64,000 bases of DNA from Hippasteria phrygiana. Lineage: Eukaryota; Echinodermata; Asteroidea; Valvatida; Goniasteridae. A program made the translations under genes and the position numbers. This document shows, piece by piece, positions 42,655 through 54,296 of the stretch. The notes beneath the pieces are model-generated. The model saw only the letters and a list, made by a program, of their open reading frames with translations, had not been told where the DNA came from and did not search any database. Each line of letters starts with the position of its first letter. Within the stretch, counting starts at the first letter, position 1. Location of the stretch: assembly GCA_037893225.1 (NCBI GenBank), contig JAZGUH010000754.1, positions 62,001 to 126,000 on the forward strand. Reading direction: 5' to 3'.

Positions 42655-43040
42655 GCAATCGTGGACGTCCAATTGTTCCTCTTTTGTTTATACTCTTTTG
42701 TTTTTCGGAAGGCCTCCCATATGTTTTGTACACGATTTTCAATCGTGGACGTTCGGTCAAACGTGGACCCTTTGTCTACGCCCGAATTCTTTTGTCCTAG
42801 GTCCACGATTGCCGGTATATACATACTCACACACACACACACAGTCACACAAACGGGTGCAATCGTGGACCTCCCATTGTTCCTCTTTTGTTTATACTCT
42901 AACTTTTTCGGAAGGCCTCCCATTGGTTTTGTACACGATTTTCAATCGTGGACGTTAGGTCAAACGTGGACCCCTTTGTCTAAGCCCGAATTCTTTTGTA
43001 CTAGGTCCACGATTGCCGGCATATACAAACTCACACACAC
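42655..43040 (+). repeat. Tandem repeat, two units of about 203 bp
   Basis: CAATCGTGGACGTCCAATTG at about 42656 recurs as CAATCGTGGACCTCCCATTG at about 42859, each followed by a matching 170-bp body ending GTCCACGATTGCCGG and a CA-rich microsatellite. A diverged inverted relative lies at 39880-40020. Confidence 0.85.
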
Positions 43041-43059
43041 CAAACCCCAATAAATATTA

Positions 43060-45470
43060 TAATCAAGCAGATAACACGTTGTGCAGAGATCCATGGCTCT
43101 AAATTATTACACTTGACTCAAGTCGGAATTATGTGGTAATTGTTCATTCTATTGTCCGTGTTAATTAATATTAATTAATGCGAGACATCGTGCGACAGCA
43201 CGCCCTCTCGTGCCCGTACCTACATTATGTGAGTTGAGAATCCCGACTTAACGATTTGCGAATACGTTTGTACACAACAAACAAATGGGGTCATGCAAAA
43301 ATGATGTGCGCTTGCGCAGTTGGAACTCCGAAGTGGCTTATACAAAGGCTCTCTAAAGGATAGATTGAACGAAGTCCGACTTGAGTCAAGTCTACTAATA
43401 GAAACACACCGAAAATAATCTTTTTGGATCTCTGAAATAATAATTAAGTCTTTTCTTCACAAAGTAAACTGACTATTCTTGACGATGCGAAGGTCCGGGA
43501 GAAGATTTTTTTTGTTCATAAGAATTGCCGGAGTGTTTCTGCGGCTTTGTAAGCTACAAGACAGATTCTCGGACTTGTTTTCCCTTGAAATAAAATCCTC
43601 CACACCACAATTAGTACAAGAAAAAAGAAAGAAATATAAACAGGGCAGACGATTCGAACCCAAGCCTTGTGCTCCAAAGCCTTACGCTCCACTAATATAG
43701 GCCGACAAAAGCGGTTTACTGCAACCTTATACATTTGTCTGAAAACGTCACTATATCCAGCGCCCTCGTGCGATGCTTATTATATAAATTAATTTATCAT
43801 AAATATGCATGATGGCAATTCTAGTCTTCAAAAATAAATGGCATCCGGTAGCCGCCAATGCACTTGATCAAAAAAGAGGAATTCCCGCCTTTTCCCGAAA
43901 AAGTCCGAAGTTTTCCGAACTCGTTTTCATCAACATTTGGATATTATCGTTGGTGTTCGGTAACCAAAATTTAATGTCAAGCCAGATGTCGGTCCTGAAA
44001 TTTTTGAATTCTTAATTATATCGAAGCTCAAAGATCTATGCCATACTCTTGCCGTATTTTTTCGACCGGATTTTTCGACCGGAGTATTAATATTGAATGT
44101 TGCCACTGACGTCACTCGATGGACATTTAACGTCATGACTACTTTAAACCGCAGGTAGCGACTACCTGACCTATCAAGGGTCGTCAGGTAATATTGAGGT
44201 GGGAACCAGACTGTGTTATTTTTAGACGTATGAGGGCGCAGTTTCTGTGATGTCAGTTTAGACACTCTCAAGTTTAGGCACTTACTGTATAGCCTCGATT
44301 TGGCTCATGGCACCATTATGTCTGTACTTATATCTTGATGGGTGACCGAATATAGCACTTAATTAACAAAAACACAAACAGTAGATTATACATGTAGAAA
44401 AACCCCAAAACAATCTACCACAAGTCATTTATCAGAAGTCATAAAAAACTCCATATCTGGGGCTTGCTGACCCACTTTCTTCTTGAGATATAGTGGATAC
44501 TAGACTGGTTCCACCCCCCAAATATTCCGACCGATAACCAGTACAGATGTGGCGCTTTGGACTGGCCCTCGTGTGCGCAAGCCATTCTTAAGTGCTGAAT
44601 GCAGTTTTCATAGATTCGTAAGTAGGTCTGGATCATCAAAACATGTATTCTGTTGACTATACATGTGTTTTGACAAGTTTTTGGAGCGGATAAGAACAAA
44701 GAAATTATTCCAAAGAAAAGTGTAAGGGTGGTAGGGCTGGCGACCTAAAATGTGGCAACCCCTCCACTTCTGTTGTAGCCCATTATCTAGAGTGGCTTTT
44801 AGCCTTTTATTGGGTGACTTCCATAACAAATCGCTATGCATTTCTGGTATATTAATATGCAAACCCAACCCTCATTACCATAACCAGCATGAATATCCAG
44901 CTGGTTTATGCTAATTAGTATTACCCGCTACGGTCCCAATAATCGAAGTCAGAACAATAATTGAGGGGCCGAAAGGTTTGTGTCCACGGTATTTTAGAAA
45001 TGGCTACTGGACCTCTGACATAAAAATCAAGTCTTTCGTTTACAAAGCAAAATGTTGATGTTATTTCTAGTCTGGTTTCCAGAAGGGTTATGTCCACTGC
45101 ATCTCTAACAGTCTAATGGACCTCTGTCCACGATTGAGTACCCGTGAGTAAACCAACGTCAGTGCACTACGAAGAGTTTGCACAGGAGAAGTCAAATTTT
45201 CAAACTTTACGGTTGACGAATCGCTCATGTTATTAGGTTCATTCAAGGCCATTTCTCAATTTAGCAGTAAAACAGCGTCCACCCCATAAAGCTGCTGATT
45301 TCTGTTGCTGAGGAGCGTAAAATCAAACCGACCGGTTTGACTCAGGTCGACATTCTCAAATTTTCCCAAATAATATCATGACATCTCCGAGGCAAACTGT
45401 TGGTGGCGCACTGTTTTGCAATACCCAGATTGATCTAGAGGGTTTACGTTTTCTACGATTCCCCGCCGCT
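43060..45470. other. 3' flank of the FReD gene; tRNA-like remnant near 43640-43690
   Basis: Minus-strand TTGGGTTCGAATCGTCTGCC (about 43643-43662) resembles a SINE B-box region. No other supported gene was found. Part of this stretch may be the 3' UTR of the FReD gene; no poly-A site was fixed. Confidence 0.35.
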
Positions 45471-45727
45471 TTAAATACGTCGCATCATCATTTCACACCC
45501 TTTAAGAGACACCTGATAGCCCTTCCACGTGACCCACTGTATTCCCATGTAATCACTAACTGATGGGATGCTGCTGTACACGCCGTTCAAGTTGCTATCA
45601 AGCTTGTTGCACTTCTTGAACCACCAGCCTGCTTCAAATTCTTGGCCGCAGTTCAAACCGCCAGAATTGTCGTTGTCTCGATCTCGTGTTGTGAAAAATC
45701 TCAAATGTAAGTTGGTCAAGGAATCAC
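45471..45727 (-). CDS. Fibrinogen-related domain gene, terminal coding exon
   Basis: The minus-strand exon starts after an acceptor (CTTTCACTTTCAG) at 45727 and ends with a TAA at 45471-45473. It encodes DSLTNLHLRFFTTRDRDNDN, SGGLNCGQEFEAGWWFKKCN, LNGVYSSIPSVSDYMGIQWV and a terminal GCEMMMRR: the C-terminal third of a fibrinogen C-terminal (FReD) globe. It includes the calcium-site region DRDNDN, the C...C pair around WWFKKC, and the final W-G-SLK--EM--R signature. Joined to the exon at 52409-52682, the split glycine codon (G|GT) keeps frame. FReD proteins are secreted lectin-like recognition molecules (ficolin, tenascin and angiopoietin relatives), often in innate immunity. This exon shows no disabling change. 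Confidence 0.88.
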
Positions 45728-45753
45728 CTGAAAGTGAAAGGCATTAGGTGGTA

Positions 45754-46418
45754 CAATTCGTCACCGTTTTCACGAAGAGCCACACATGTGGATTTTGAAG
45801 AAAAAGCGTTTTCGAGATAATCGCAAGAGAAGTTTCTCCTATTTTAAAACTGCCAAAAATACTACTTTGCAACAACTTTGTGCAGTAAGGAAACATTCAC
45901 ATGATTCTATGAGAGGTGAATTTTTACGTGAACCCAGTAATTATAATTAACACGGTGGTTAATTAGCCTAAATTAATTAATAAAGATGCGTGTCCCTTCG
46001 TGAAAACGAAAATTCAGGTTTTCTTACATTGTGGCCCTTTCTGTTCAATGTGTTTTTCCATATGGAAGGGGCGCACGTGTTTAAGTGCGCGCAGCTGAGA
46101 ATGTAACACAGATGTGTGGCTCTTCGTGAAAACGAAAATCTCAGTTGACCTACTTTTACTCCTTTCCGTGCTATACGTTTTGTACGCGTTCAAGGGGCAG
46201 TAATCTTTGCGTCTCTTCGTGAAAACGCAAAATGCAATTATCGAGATGTCTGCCCCTTGCATAATTAATGTAATTTGGAAATTAATGATGTTTTGCTTAC
46301 AGAAGCATGTCAAAATGGTTAAGTAGAGTGTTTTAAAGCAAAATAGTGAAAAAAATCGAAATCGAAAAAATTGTCATTTTTGACATGTGTGGCTCTTCGT
46401 GAAAACGGTGACGAATTG
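45754..46418. mobile_element. MITE with TTCGTGAAAACG motifs, 26 bp from the FReD exon
   Basis: Inverted ends of at least 36 bp begin CAATTCGTCACCGTTTTCAC. The motif TTCGTGAAAACG is repeated internally (about 45999, 46123, 46217 and at both ends), each time with a slightly different context. No target duplication was found. The element ends only 26 bp upstream (in gene sense) of the 3' splice site at 45727. Confidence 0.75.
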
Positions 46419-46863
46419 CTGAAAAGCATCGCGCGATAGGGTGCAGGGAGGGTGCTGCTACCAAACATGAAATAAGTCTGGGGCAAATCTTAGCATTCTA
46501 AATGATGGCCCGGAGATCCTATTAGAAGTGACCCAAATCAATAAAGAGCAGGACGCAATTTTTCCTTCGTATAACGGTTCTAATGTATGTGTGTATTTTC
46601 CCCGTACTGTGCGCTATGTTTTTGGAGAGCGTCGGACTATTGCTTTCTATGTCATCACATCATTAGTTTGTTAAAGAAGTTGAACAAAAAACTGACTAGG
46701 TTATGAAATCGATTTTGAGAGTAATCAATACAAAGTGAAAGGATGGGATTCGAACCTTTGAGCTAAGGAATCACGCGTCTTATACACTACTCAAAATAAT
46801 TAAAGAAACAAGAAAAAAATTGTCATGGTCTATTTGGGCTACCGATGAAACAAAGGATATTAA

Positions 46864-48174
46864 AGAGCAACTAAAACGCCAATTTATTTTTGACTTTTTG
46901 GACTTTTCCGACAGTTCAAATACTCTTTTAACTGATGGAGATTAGTTTGCAGACGAGAGGGATTTTTTTATTTTAAAAAGGGTTGTTATTCTGAACCACT
47001 TATCCTGTTTCGCGAAAGCTCATTATGTATGTAAATGTATGTACGTGACCCCGTGACGTACACGTGTAGAGTCGGTTGATACTACAGCCAAACACTATGC
47101 ATGTACGTACGTGGAGTTGATGCTGCTGGAAGAGTTTTGGTCGACATAACTCCTCCGTTTTCCCGTCTATTTTGTCTAATTTTGATATTATTTCAGTATG
47201 AGCATGGTTCTGAGATAATCATTATGCCTCGATCGTGTGTAGTTGGGGGTTGCACGAGGAACAGCGACAAAAACCCTGACCTAACCTTCCTGCGATTCCC
47301 AGTGCTGAATGGAGTTCAAAGGCTACAGTGCAGGGTCCGCTTTGTAGACAATACAATATCTGATTTTCTGCTGTCGAAATGGTCGAAAATATGTGCAGAA
47401 CATTTCGCCAAAGACTGTATTGATGATAGTGTTAGTATGAAAACTTAGCTGGGTTTGAAGGCACAATTCCGTTTGAAGGTTGGAGCCATTCCAACTCTAA
47501 AGGCACCGAGCATTCCAATCCTGTCCCGGACTCGCGCGCCCCAGAGCACGACGACGTTCCCTGGGGTTGCCGGCTCGAGCAGCCAGAGCCCCGGCCGTCT
47601 CCCTGTCCACGCTCGGTTGACTCAACATGTATTGTACACGCACGGTACCGCATGCGCTGCATGCGGTTGAGTCTGGTATCTTATAACAGAAATTGTGTGT
47701 ATGAGAAGGTGCGGGTCCTTAGGACTGCATTAGCAAAGTCGCCAGCCTAGAGTATAGCATCAGCTCACACACAACTCACCGCGCAGGTCCCAATAAAAGC
47801 CGACTGCAAACAAAGGAAAGTATGACTCATAACTAGCTTTTCAGCAAAAACAAGCCTACAACCCCAATTCTAAATGTGTCTCACAAAGATGTCAACACTT
47901 TAAAATATGTTTACCGTAGTGCTACACCTGAATCATGTGCAAAAAGCACAGCAAGTAATACTAGCCTTAGACGTACAGACTCTACGTAAAACATTGTCGT
48001 ATAATACAGTGACGTAATATGTTTCTACACGATACGTCATCACTCGCGCGATAAGGCACGCAGTTGACCTCGGCCTTTTGTGAATCGAGTCAAAGTGGCT
48101 CAGAAGTAAAAGGCTCAAAAACATTTTTCAGATAAGTCCAAAAAGTCAAAAAAAATTGGCGTTTTAGTTGGTCT
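46864..48174. mobile_element. Kolobok-like element relic (TTAA, THAP)
   Basis: Inverted ends AGAGCAACTAAAACGCC / AGACCAACTAAAACGCC (extending to about 45 bp), flanked by TTAA (46860-46863; 48175-48178). TTAA duplication together with an encoded THAP finger is the Kolobok combination. It is inserted in the left terminal repeat of the Tc1 element. At 1.3 kb it is internally deleted. Confidence 0.8.
47224..47670 (+). pseudogene. THAP zinc-finger domain fragment of a Kolobok transposase
   Basis: From ATG 47224, MPRSCVVGGCTRNSDKNPDL has the C-X4-C start of a THAP finger. TFLRFPVLNGVQ corresponds to the F-FP block and WSKICAEHFAKDCI supplies the final C-X2-H. This C2CH finger binds element ends in THAP transposases. 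A TAG at 47446-47448 interrupts the frame; beyond it the same frame continues with FRLKVGAIPTLK, the RLKPGAVPT-like segment usually following THAP domains. The catalytic core is missing. Alternative: a THAP exon of a host gene, less likely given the TTAA-flanked TIRs. Confidence 0.72.
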
Positions 48175-48393
48175 TTAAGGTTATGTGAAAGTCATTCAAG
48201 TGTGGTCAACACCTGGACACATGAGTGTCCATTTACCCTATATAAGGTGCTGATTTTGTGCACTTGTCCTCACTAGCTGTTATCACTTCTTGCAAAAAGG
48301 TGAAGGTTCTTCCAATTTGTTTGTTAGCTGTCTGTCTTCTGGCACTGAGTAGTGGTGTTCGCCATCATTTAACTGAAATTGAGGTTACTATAT

Positions 48394-50215
48394 AGAGCTG
48401 TCCAGCTCCTTGAAGATGGCAATACACAGCGTGAGGAACATGATCTGTACACGAGAGGCCGGGTCAGGGCCGCAGACGTATGACTGTATACCCCTCCTCA
48501 GGACCGATACCCGCGGATCCCGGCACGTCGAAACCGACAAATAAAGTACTGCTAGATCCTTAGCGACAAACTTCCAGAGGGCAACTGTTGTCCATGTATG
48601 CAAGCAAACAGTGAGGAATCGTCTGCATGGAGATGGTATGAGAGCCAAACGACCAGCCAGAGACCCCGTTTTTACCTCACTACACCGCCGAAGAGCCCGG
48701 CTGGAGTTTGCCAGAGACCATCAAGCTTGGCAGGTGGACCAGTGGGCGTCAGTACTGTTCTCTAATGAAAGCAAGTTTACTGTTTCAACCAATGACAGAC
48801 GTGTGAACGTTTGGAGACGCTCAGGGGAACGATATTCAGACTGTAACATTGTTGAATTTGACCACTATGTAGGTGGATCAGTTATGGTCTGGGTGGGAAT
48901 ATGTCTGGACGGGCGCACGGACCTCATCGTGATAGCTAGTAGTACACTAAACAGGTCCGAGGTATCGAAATATGATACTGGAGACCGTGGTAAGGCCATT
49001 TGCTGGTGCCGTTCGGGAAAATTGCACATTTGGTACAAAATAATGCTCGTCCACACACTACACAAGTGTCCATGAACTTTCTCGAGGAGGAGGGGATCAA
49101 CACCATGCCCTGGCCAGCAAGGTCTCCTGACATAAACCCTATAGAGCATGCATGGGACATGCTTAATTGGCAGATAGGTTGCAGGTCGACAGCAAGCTCC
49201 AGATACTGTACAGACACTCACAGAGGCTTTGGTTGAAAAGTGGAGAAACATTATTCAGGACTCCATAAGACTAAGCATAAGACTAAAACTAAGCAGTTAA
49301 TTCTATAATGCGGGGATCACACAGTCCCGATTATGGCTCCCGTTGGCGATCAGACAGCGCTACGACACGAAAAGTGAAAAAGTCGGATTACAATCCTCAA
49401 TGATCTGGAATGTCCTATCATTGTCTGAACGCAGTCGTATACGTTCGTAACAGAGTCCTAACAGAGTCCTACAGAGTCCTGCGGATCGGGAAAGGTCCTG
49501 AGAGGTCGGCCAAGCACTCCCGACAGTTAGGTGCCTCCCGTTGTTGTCGGGAAACTCAGCCGATTTTGTCTAGTCGGATTACAATCGTGACTATTTCGTG
49601 ACAGATTCTGCTGTATCGGATCAAAATCGTGACAATGTCCTGTGTTGTCTGGACGGTGTCTGGATGGTGTCTGGATGGTGTCCTGTGGATTGGGACGCTG
49701 TCGTGATGAACTGGAATGATTTGGAGAAATTTTTCATTGCCGTTATTGCCGATTGAGTACAGATTGCATCCACGTGACTAACGATATTCTGTCGGGTCGC
49801 TTCCGGCAACATCGGCTCACTGTCGTGTCACTGTCCGATCTCGGTCGGATCGCATTCGGGAGAATCGGGACGCTGTCGGGACAGATTCGGTCGTTTTTTA
49901 CCGTTCGAAAGATACAAATCGGTTCAGATTCGTATTGAGAAAGGGAGAATCGGGACGAAATCGGCTGGAAACGTCTGAATCGGGACGCTTCCTGAACAAT
50001 ATCTGATTGTTGTCGTGATTAAATAGATGTTTCTCAAAATTTTCGAATTTCCCGCCACGATTCTCACGATCTTGATCAGACTTTTGACAAATTTTAATCG
50101 GGAATGGTCCTATCGAGGACGGCAGTAAAAATCGGGAATGTGTGACTCCAGCTTAAGCATGCCTCGGCGCTGTCAGTAGTGCATACAAGCATGTGGAGGT
50201 CATACCTGTTACTAG
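48394..50215 (+). pseudogene. Tc1-type transposase relic, catalytic Asp residues changed
   Basis: A short helix-turn-helix remnant (AVQLLEDGNTQRE, about 48396-48440) is followed by degraded sequence. Then 48611-48975 gives RRRARLEFARDHQAWQVDQW, VLFSNESKFTVS, VWRRSGERY and GGSVMVWVGI. After a frameshift, 49000-49200 gives VQNNARPHT and WPARSPDINPIEHAWDML. A Tc1 DDE enzyme should read SDES and QDNARPH at the first two catalytic Asp; here both are Asn, and only the Glu in NPIEH is kept. The C-terminal SMPRRCQ...GGHTCY lies at about 50156-50214, beyond the MITE at 49309-50153, so that MITE split the gene. Confidence 0.85.
49309..50153. mobile_element. Harbinger-like MITE with TCGGGA/ATCGTGA motifs
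   Basis: The ends share a GC-GG--TCACACA-TCCCGATT pattern in inverted orientation and are flanked by TAA on both sides (49306-49308; 50154-50156). The body is dense in TCGGGA, ATCGTGAC and related octamers. It is inserted in the C-terminal part of the Tc1 transposase relic. Confidence 0.65.
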
Positions 50216-50222
50216 CCATAAT

Positions 50223-51252
50223 ATAGGTTTTTCCGGGTAATTTAAACAAAACTTATTTCAATTTAAACAAAATTTATTTCAATTTAATACCCGGCTAATT
50301 CAATTTCGTTTGAAAATGAATGCTCCGTTGAATCAGCATTCAACAGTCAAAAGGAGTAATTCCATTTCAGCAGTTAGCATTCACTGGCCAAATAGGATCA
50401 TTCAAATTCATGAGGTCGCAAAGATCATTCAATTTCGTAAAAGCCAGCAGCAAGAGGCTGGTCAACCATTCAATTTCATCAATTGGCAAACATTTTTCAA
50501 ATGTTTACATTCAAATTCGTTTCAATGGTATGTGCTTTCTGATTCGTATTTTAATTTGACGTGGTCCGAACATTAGCAGAATCATAGAAGAAAACATAAA
50601 GACCAGTGCAAACTATCACAAGGCTATAGCGAAAGATTTTGTTTTCATTTCAAACTTATCACCATAACTTTTTTAACTTTACTTAACAGTCTTCTAGATA
50701 CAGGGTACAGGCTTTAACTTTAATCATGGGGTAACAAAGCAAAAGGAACAACTATTGCAATGAAGACAAAACACATGCATATGCCGTAAATTAAATGCAA
50801 ACAACACGGAAACGCATCTAACATAGAAAAACTCAAGTGCCAGTAAAAGAGCTATTGCCAGCTTCCTCGAATAAACAAGCCATAACTCATGTTTAATTTG
50901 AACGCACATAATTTGAAATTCATTGCCCATAAACGAAAAAGAAAACAAAAAACTAGCAACAAATTTATGTGCGCTTCGATGAGTCCTAATTTGATTTCAT
51001 GAATTGTAGATAGGTAGTAGAAATTCAACTGAAGATTGGTGAAAATGTGGTCTTGAATGCCTATAAATGAAATATAATGACTAAAACGAACCTGAATGAA
51101 AAGAACGAAATCATGTGTGCACAAACACGAAATTGAATACAATAGTAGCAAAAAGAAACCCAGGTTAGATTGAATTAGAGGAAATGCGTGAATTCGAATG
51201 CATGGTAATGAAATTGAATTAATGTGTGATGAAATTGGCCGGAAAAACCTAT
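50223..51252. mobile_element. MITE with ATTCAATTT motifs
   Basis: Inverted ends ATAGGTTTTTCCGG / CCGGAAAAACCTAT are flanked by AAT (50220-50222; 51253-51255). The left half is packed with ATTCAATTT/ATTCAA, the right half with the complementary AAATTGAAT/TTGAAT, so the element is globally palindromic at the level of a dispersed motif. It is inserted in the Tc1 element. Confidence 0.7.
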
Positions 51253-51526
51253 AATTACCTCTGACTTTGTCAAAACGTGGACAGTGTACAGACACTCATG
51301 ATAACTGTCAGATGTTTATGTCCACGTTTGTTTTTCATTCACGTTTTATTCATGCTAACAGGTTACCATATTCACCTTGCACTGTTGACTAGTGTTAGGA
51401 AATCAACTGACCACACCTGAATGACTTTCACATAACTTTAATAGCTCTTGTTCCAACGGTAGCCCATATAGACCATGACAAAAGAAATGTTGTTCTTGTT
51501 CCTTTAATTATTTTTAGTAGTGTTTA

Positions 51527-52408
51527 ACATGGAAAGTGGCAGTGTTGGGTCTTGATCCCGGCTACACGGCATCATGAGTTTATCACCTGAGACCGCCAAT
51601 GTGGGATATGAAAGCTCATTTCCAGATCGCCGGTTCACAATAACTAAAAATGTACTGTAGCAGAAAGTGTGGAAACTTAGCGGAAAGTGTGCTCAGCGAT
51701 ATCTACGGGGCTAGTGCGTGCTTTGTGGACAGTGCGTAGCCGGGCGATGCAAGCTTGCCATCGAGCTGTGAAGACGTGTAAGTTTTGGCTGGTCTCGCTG
51801 TGTGCATGTTTCAACGTGCACTCACTTGGGGGTGCATGAGTTGCGTTGGGCTGTCCCCCCACCCCCCCCCCCAAGCCCCCACCCCCAAGCCCCCCCCCCC
51901 AAGCCCCCCCCCCCCCCATTGATCAGGTCGCGATCCGGCGCATGTGTCGGGCAGAATTATGTAGATAAATCTGTCCTTCTCTAGGTTTTTCTGTCCCTCT
52001 GCCCAACGGCAAATGTGTCCACCTGGTTAATTTTATGGAACCCAAAGTGGCATTTAATGTGATTATCGAATCGGTGATGCACTTTTTACGATCGGAGATG
52101 GACTTTTGCGATTGGTGATGGACTTTTGCGATCGGTGATGAAATGTTGCGATCTTGTTAGATGCCAAGTTAAACTGTTTTTACGGGCGTAATTTAAAACA
52201 AATATTTACTTTAAATCAATATTTTGTACTAATCAAGCCCTAAAACATCAAGGAAAAATTCTATGTGGTTATTTTTCCCATGTGGCTGCTATCACAAAAT
52301 TCTAAGTTTCGATAGTCCATGTGTCACTTTTTCGTTAAAGATTTCTGGACATTGGAGGTTTCAGGCTCAGGAGAAAAATGCTTGCTGAGAACGATTGTTG
52401 AAATATAC
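51527..52408. other. Intron of the FReD gene, 5' part
   Basis: Contains alternating C-rich and CCAAGCCCC runs at about 51857-51917. TGCGATCGGTGATG-type repeats occur near 52070-52150. No gene was seen. Confidence 0.5.
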
Positions 52409-52682
52409 CTGCGTCGGTATTGCTTTCAGAATTATATCCACTGGCCTCAAGCATATAATTGTTCCCAGAGATAGTGAACTCATCGTAACGAACTTGCGCC
52501 ACTTCATTATCGAACGATGTCATCGTTATCCGCAACTCCCACACGTCTGAGCTTTGATCCGTCATGCTTCGAAGCTTGGCGTTGCCCAGCCAGAACTCCC
52601 CGTCCACGGGGCCGAAACCGTCGTCGTAGTCCTGCCAGGTTCGGTCGAAGCTGACAGAACCATTGATGCGTCTCTGAAATAC
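52409..52682 (-). CDS. Fibrinogen-related domain gene, internal coding exon
   Basis: A minus-strand exon with acceptor (CCCATTTCGCAG) at 52682 and donor (GTATAT) after 52409; 274 bp. It encodes VFQRRINGSVSFDRTWQDYD, DGFGPVDGEFWLGN, WELRITMTSFDNEVAQVRYD and NYMLEASGYNSESNTDAG: the central part of a FReD globe (VFQRR-DGS, W--Y--GFG---GEFWLGN, LRI----D----A-Y--F, Y-L---GY). It ends in a split Gly codon completed by the exon at 45471-45727. The preceding exon, expected to carry the Cys-rich start and GGGWT, was not found up to 64000 and may lie outside. ORF-like sequence upstream of 52682 is intronic. No disabling change is visible. Confidence 0.88.
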
Positions 52683-53006
52683 CTGCGAAATGGGAGAATA
52701 TTGATGGTGTGTAATAGGTGTTGGTGGGATTGATGACCAGTCATCATGGAGGGAGACATAGGACAAGTTCGATCCAGAATTATTGTTGGCGATTGTGGAC
52801 AACTGGTGGACTTTGCCGGAACTCTGGCTCGCAAGGTTGTTTTGTTGTAATAAACTGTGACAATTGAAGCGGACCAGCGGTTATACTAGCTATCGTTCGT
52901 GCGATTAGACTAAGAAAGAGTGCATATTTGCATTAAGATGTACACAGCCCACATAGGGTAACCAGACCTTTGTATTATAAAAAGCGCACCCTAGTGTCGT
53001 ATTGTC

Positions 53007-53035
53007 ACCCCCCCCCCCCCCCCCCCCCCCCCCCC
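53007..53035. repeat. Poly-C tract
   Basis: About 29 consecutive C residues; the length is subject to sequencing error. Confidence 0.9.
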
Positions 53036-53087
53036 GCTTTTCGAATTTGTTACGGTCGGCCGGGATTATGGTCACCACCATCCCCCA

Positions 53088-53135
53088 CTCATTGGCGTCG
53101 CCAGGATTTTGTCTGGAGGGGGGGGGGGGGGGGTT
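53088..53135 (+). repeat. hAT-like terminus followed by poly-G
   Basis: TTGGCGTCGCCAGGATTTTG followed by TCTGGAG and a G run resembles CAGTGGCGT-type hAT ends. No partner end was found. A second long G run is at about 53396-53417. Confidence 0.4.
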
Positions 53136-54296
53136 TAAGGCACTCACCAGAAAGCTGCAAAGGGAGAAATCACCGGCCGTGGAAAAATCGAAAGGGGAGG
53201 GGGTGCTGGACGTCACTCGACGCTTTGTTCAAGACCGCGATACCTATAGGCATATTGTATATAGCCGCATTTTAGGCCCCTTTCAACAGGTTCGATGAAA
53301 TATTGACATTCGATTGAGTACGACATTGACTTCGACCCTGCTGTATTTTTGTATTTTTTATATAGTTGTTTTATTTTCTTATCTTTTGTATTTCCGGGGG
53401 GGGGGGGGGGGGGGGGTTTGCCTCCACTCGCCATCCCCCATCCCCCAACTCGCCGACACGGATTTACGCCTCTGCTTCGCACCATACAGCCATGCACTGC
53501 CAGAAGTGTGGTGTTAGATTTATCTTTTGGGTGTTTAAATATGGTGTCAAAATAACACCAGCAACAAGTTTTACAACTGGATGATGGCATCCATTCAAAA
53601 GGGCTTTTGGAGTCTGTAAAGCGTAATAAGTGTTAAGCCGCTGTCACACCAAAAAGAATGAGCCTCCGAACGTTTCTCGAATAAAATTCTTGACATTCGT
53701 TTTTGGTTCGAGGTGGGTTCGAGGAGCGTTCGTCATGTTCTAGGAAGGTTTGGCCAGTTCGTGCTCATTTGGAATGACATTATTTTGCGCAGGTTCAAAA
53801 TAATTTTTTTGACCTCCCGAATAAGACAAATTGCCTCGTTCGGGAAGCGTTCGGGCTGTATTCTAAGAAGAAACGGCCTTTTCGGAAAGGGTTCGGAAAG
53901 CATTCGAGGAGGATGGTAGGAGCATGCGGAAAGCATTTGCCTCCCCTCGTTATCCGGGCTATTTATTTATTTATTTGTTACATTTCTTTACCCAGGGTGT
54001 GCCCAAACAGTTTAAAACTGGTTTCCATTGGGGCCCTGCATATTATTAGTTAAAACTGAATATTTACACATTCATACAAAATATTTAAACAAATACAGTA
54101 ATGTTTACACAAATAGATATATTTTCGGTTAACTTTTCAACTCTTCAGAAGCCTATTGCTGATTTACGGGATGGGCGAAAAACCCGCGAAAAACAAACCT
54201 TTTAGGGTGAAAAACAAGGGGAAATTCCCATCCGGCTCCAAAGTATTTTGGCAACCAAGTTTATAACTCCGCAGATCAGCGTAAATGACAGAAATA

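Larger units (their letters stand above)
46783..51524. mobile_element. Tc1/mariner element with nested insertions
   Basis: Inverted ends of about 130 bp (left: ACACTACTCAAAATAATTAA onward; right: complement ending 51524, including GTCATGGTCTAT and GGTTATGTGAAAGTCATTCA), flanked by TA (46781-46782; 51525-51526). The left end is interrupted by the Kolobok relic; the right part by two MITEs. The transposase relic lies at 48394-50215. Confidence 0.82.

Noticed and set aside
44439..44868. Overlapping minus-strand frames as a small gene
   Set aside because: No motif, splice site or repeat support; probably chance open frames.
52685..52834. Upstream extension of the FReD exon as one long ORF
   Set aside because: A good acceptor at 52682 precedes VFQRR, and the upstream residues (MSTIANNNSGS...) do not match the Cys-containing first part of a FReD.
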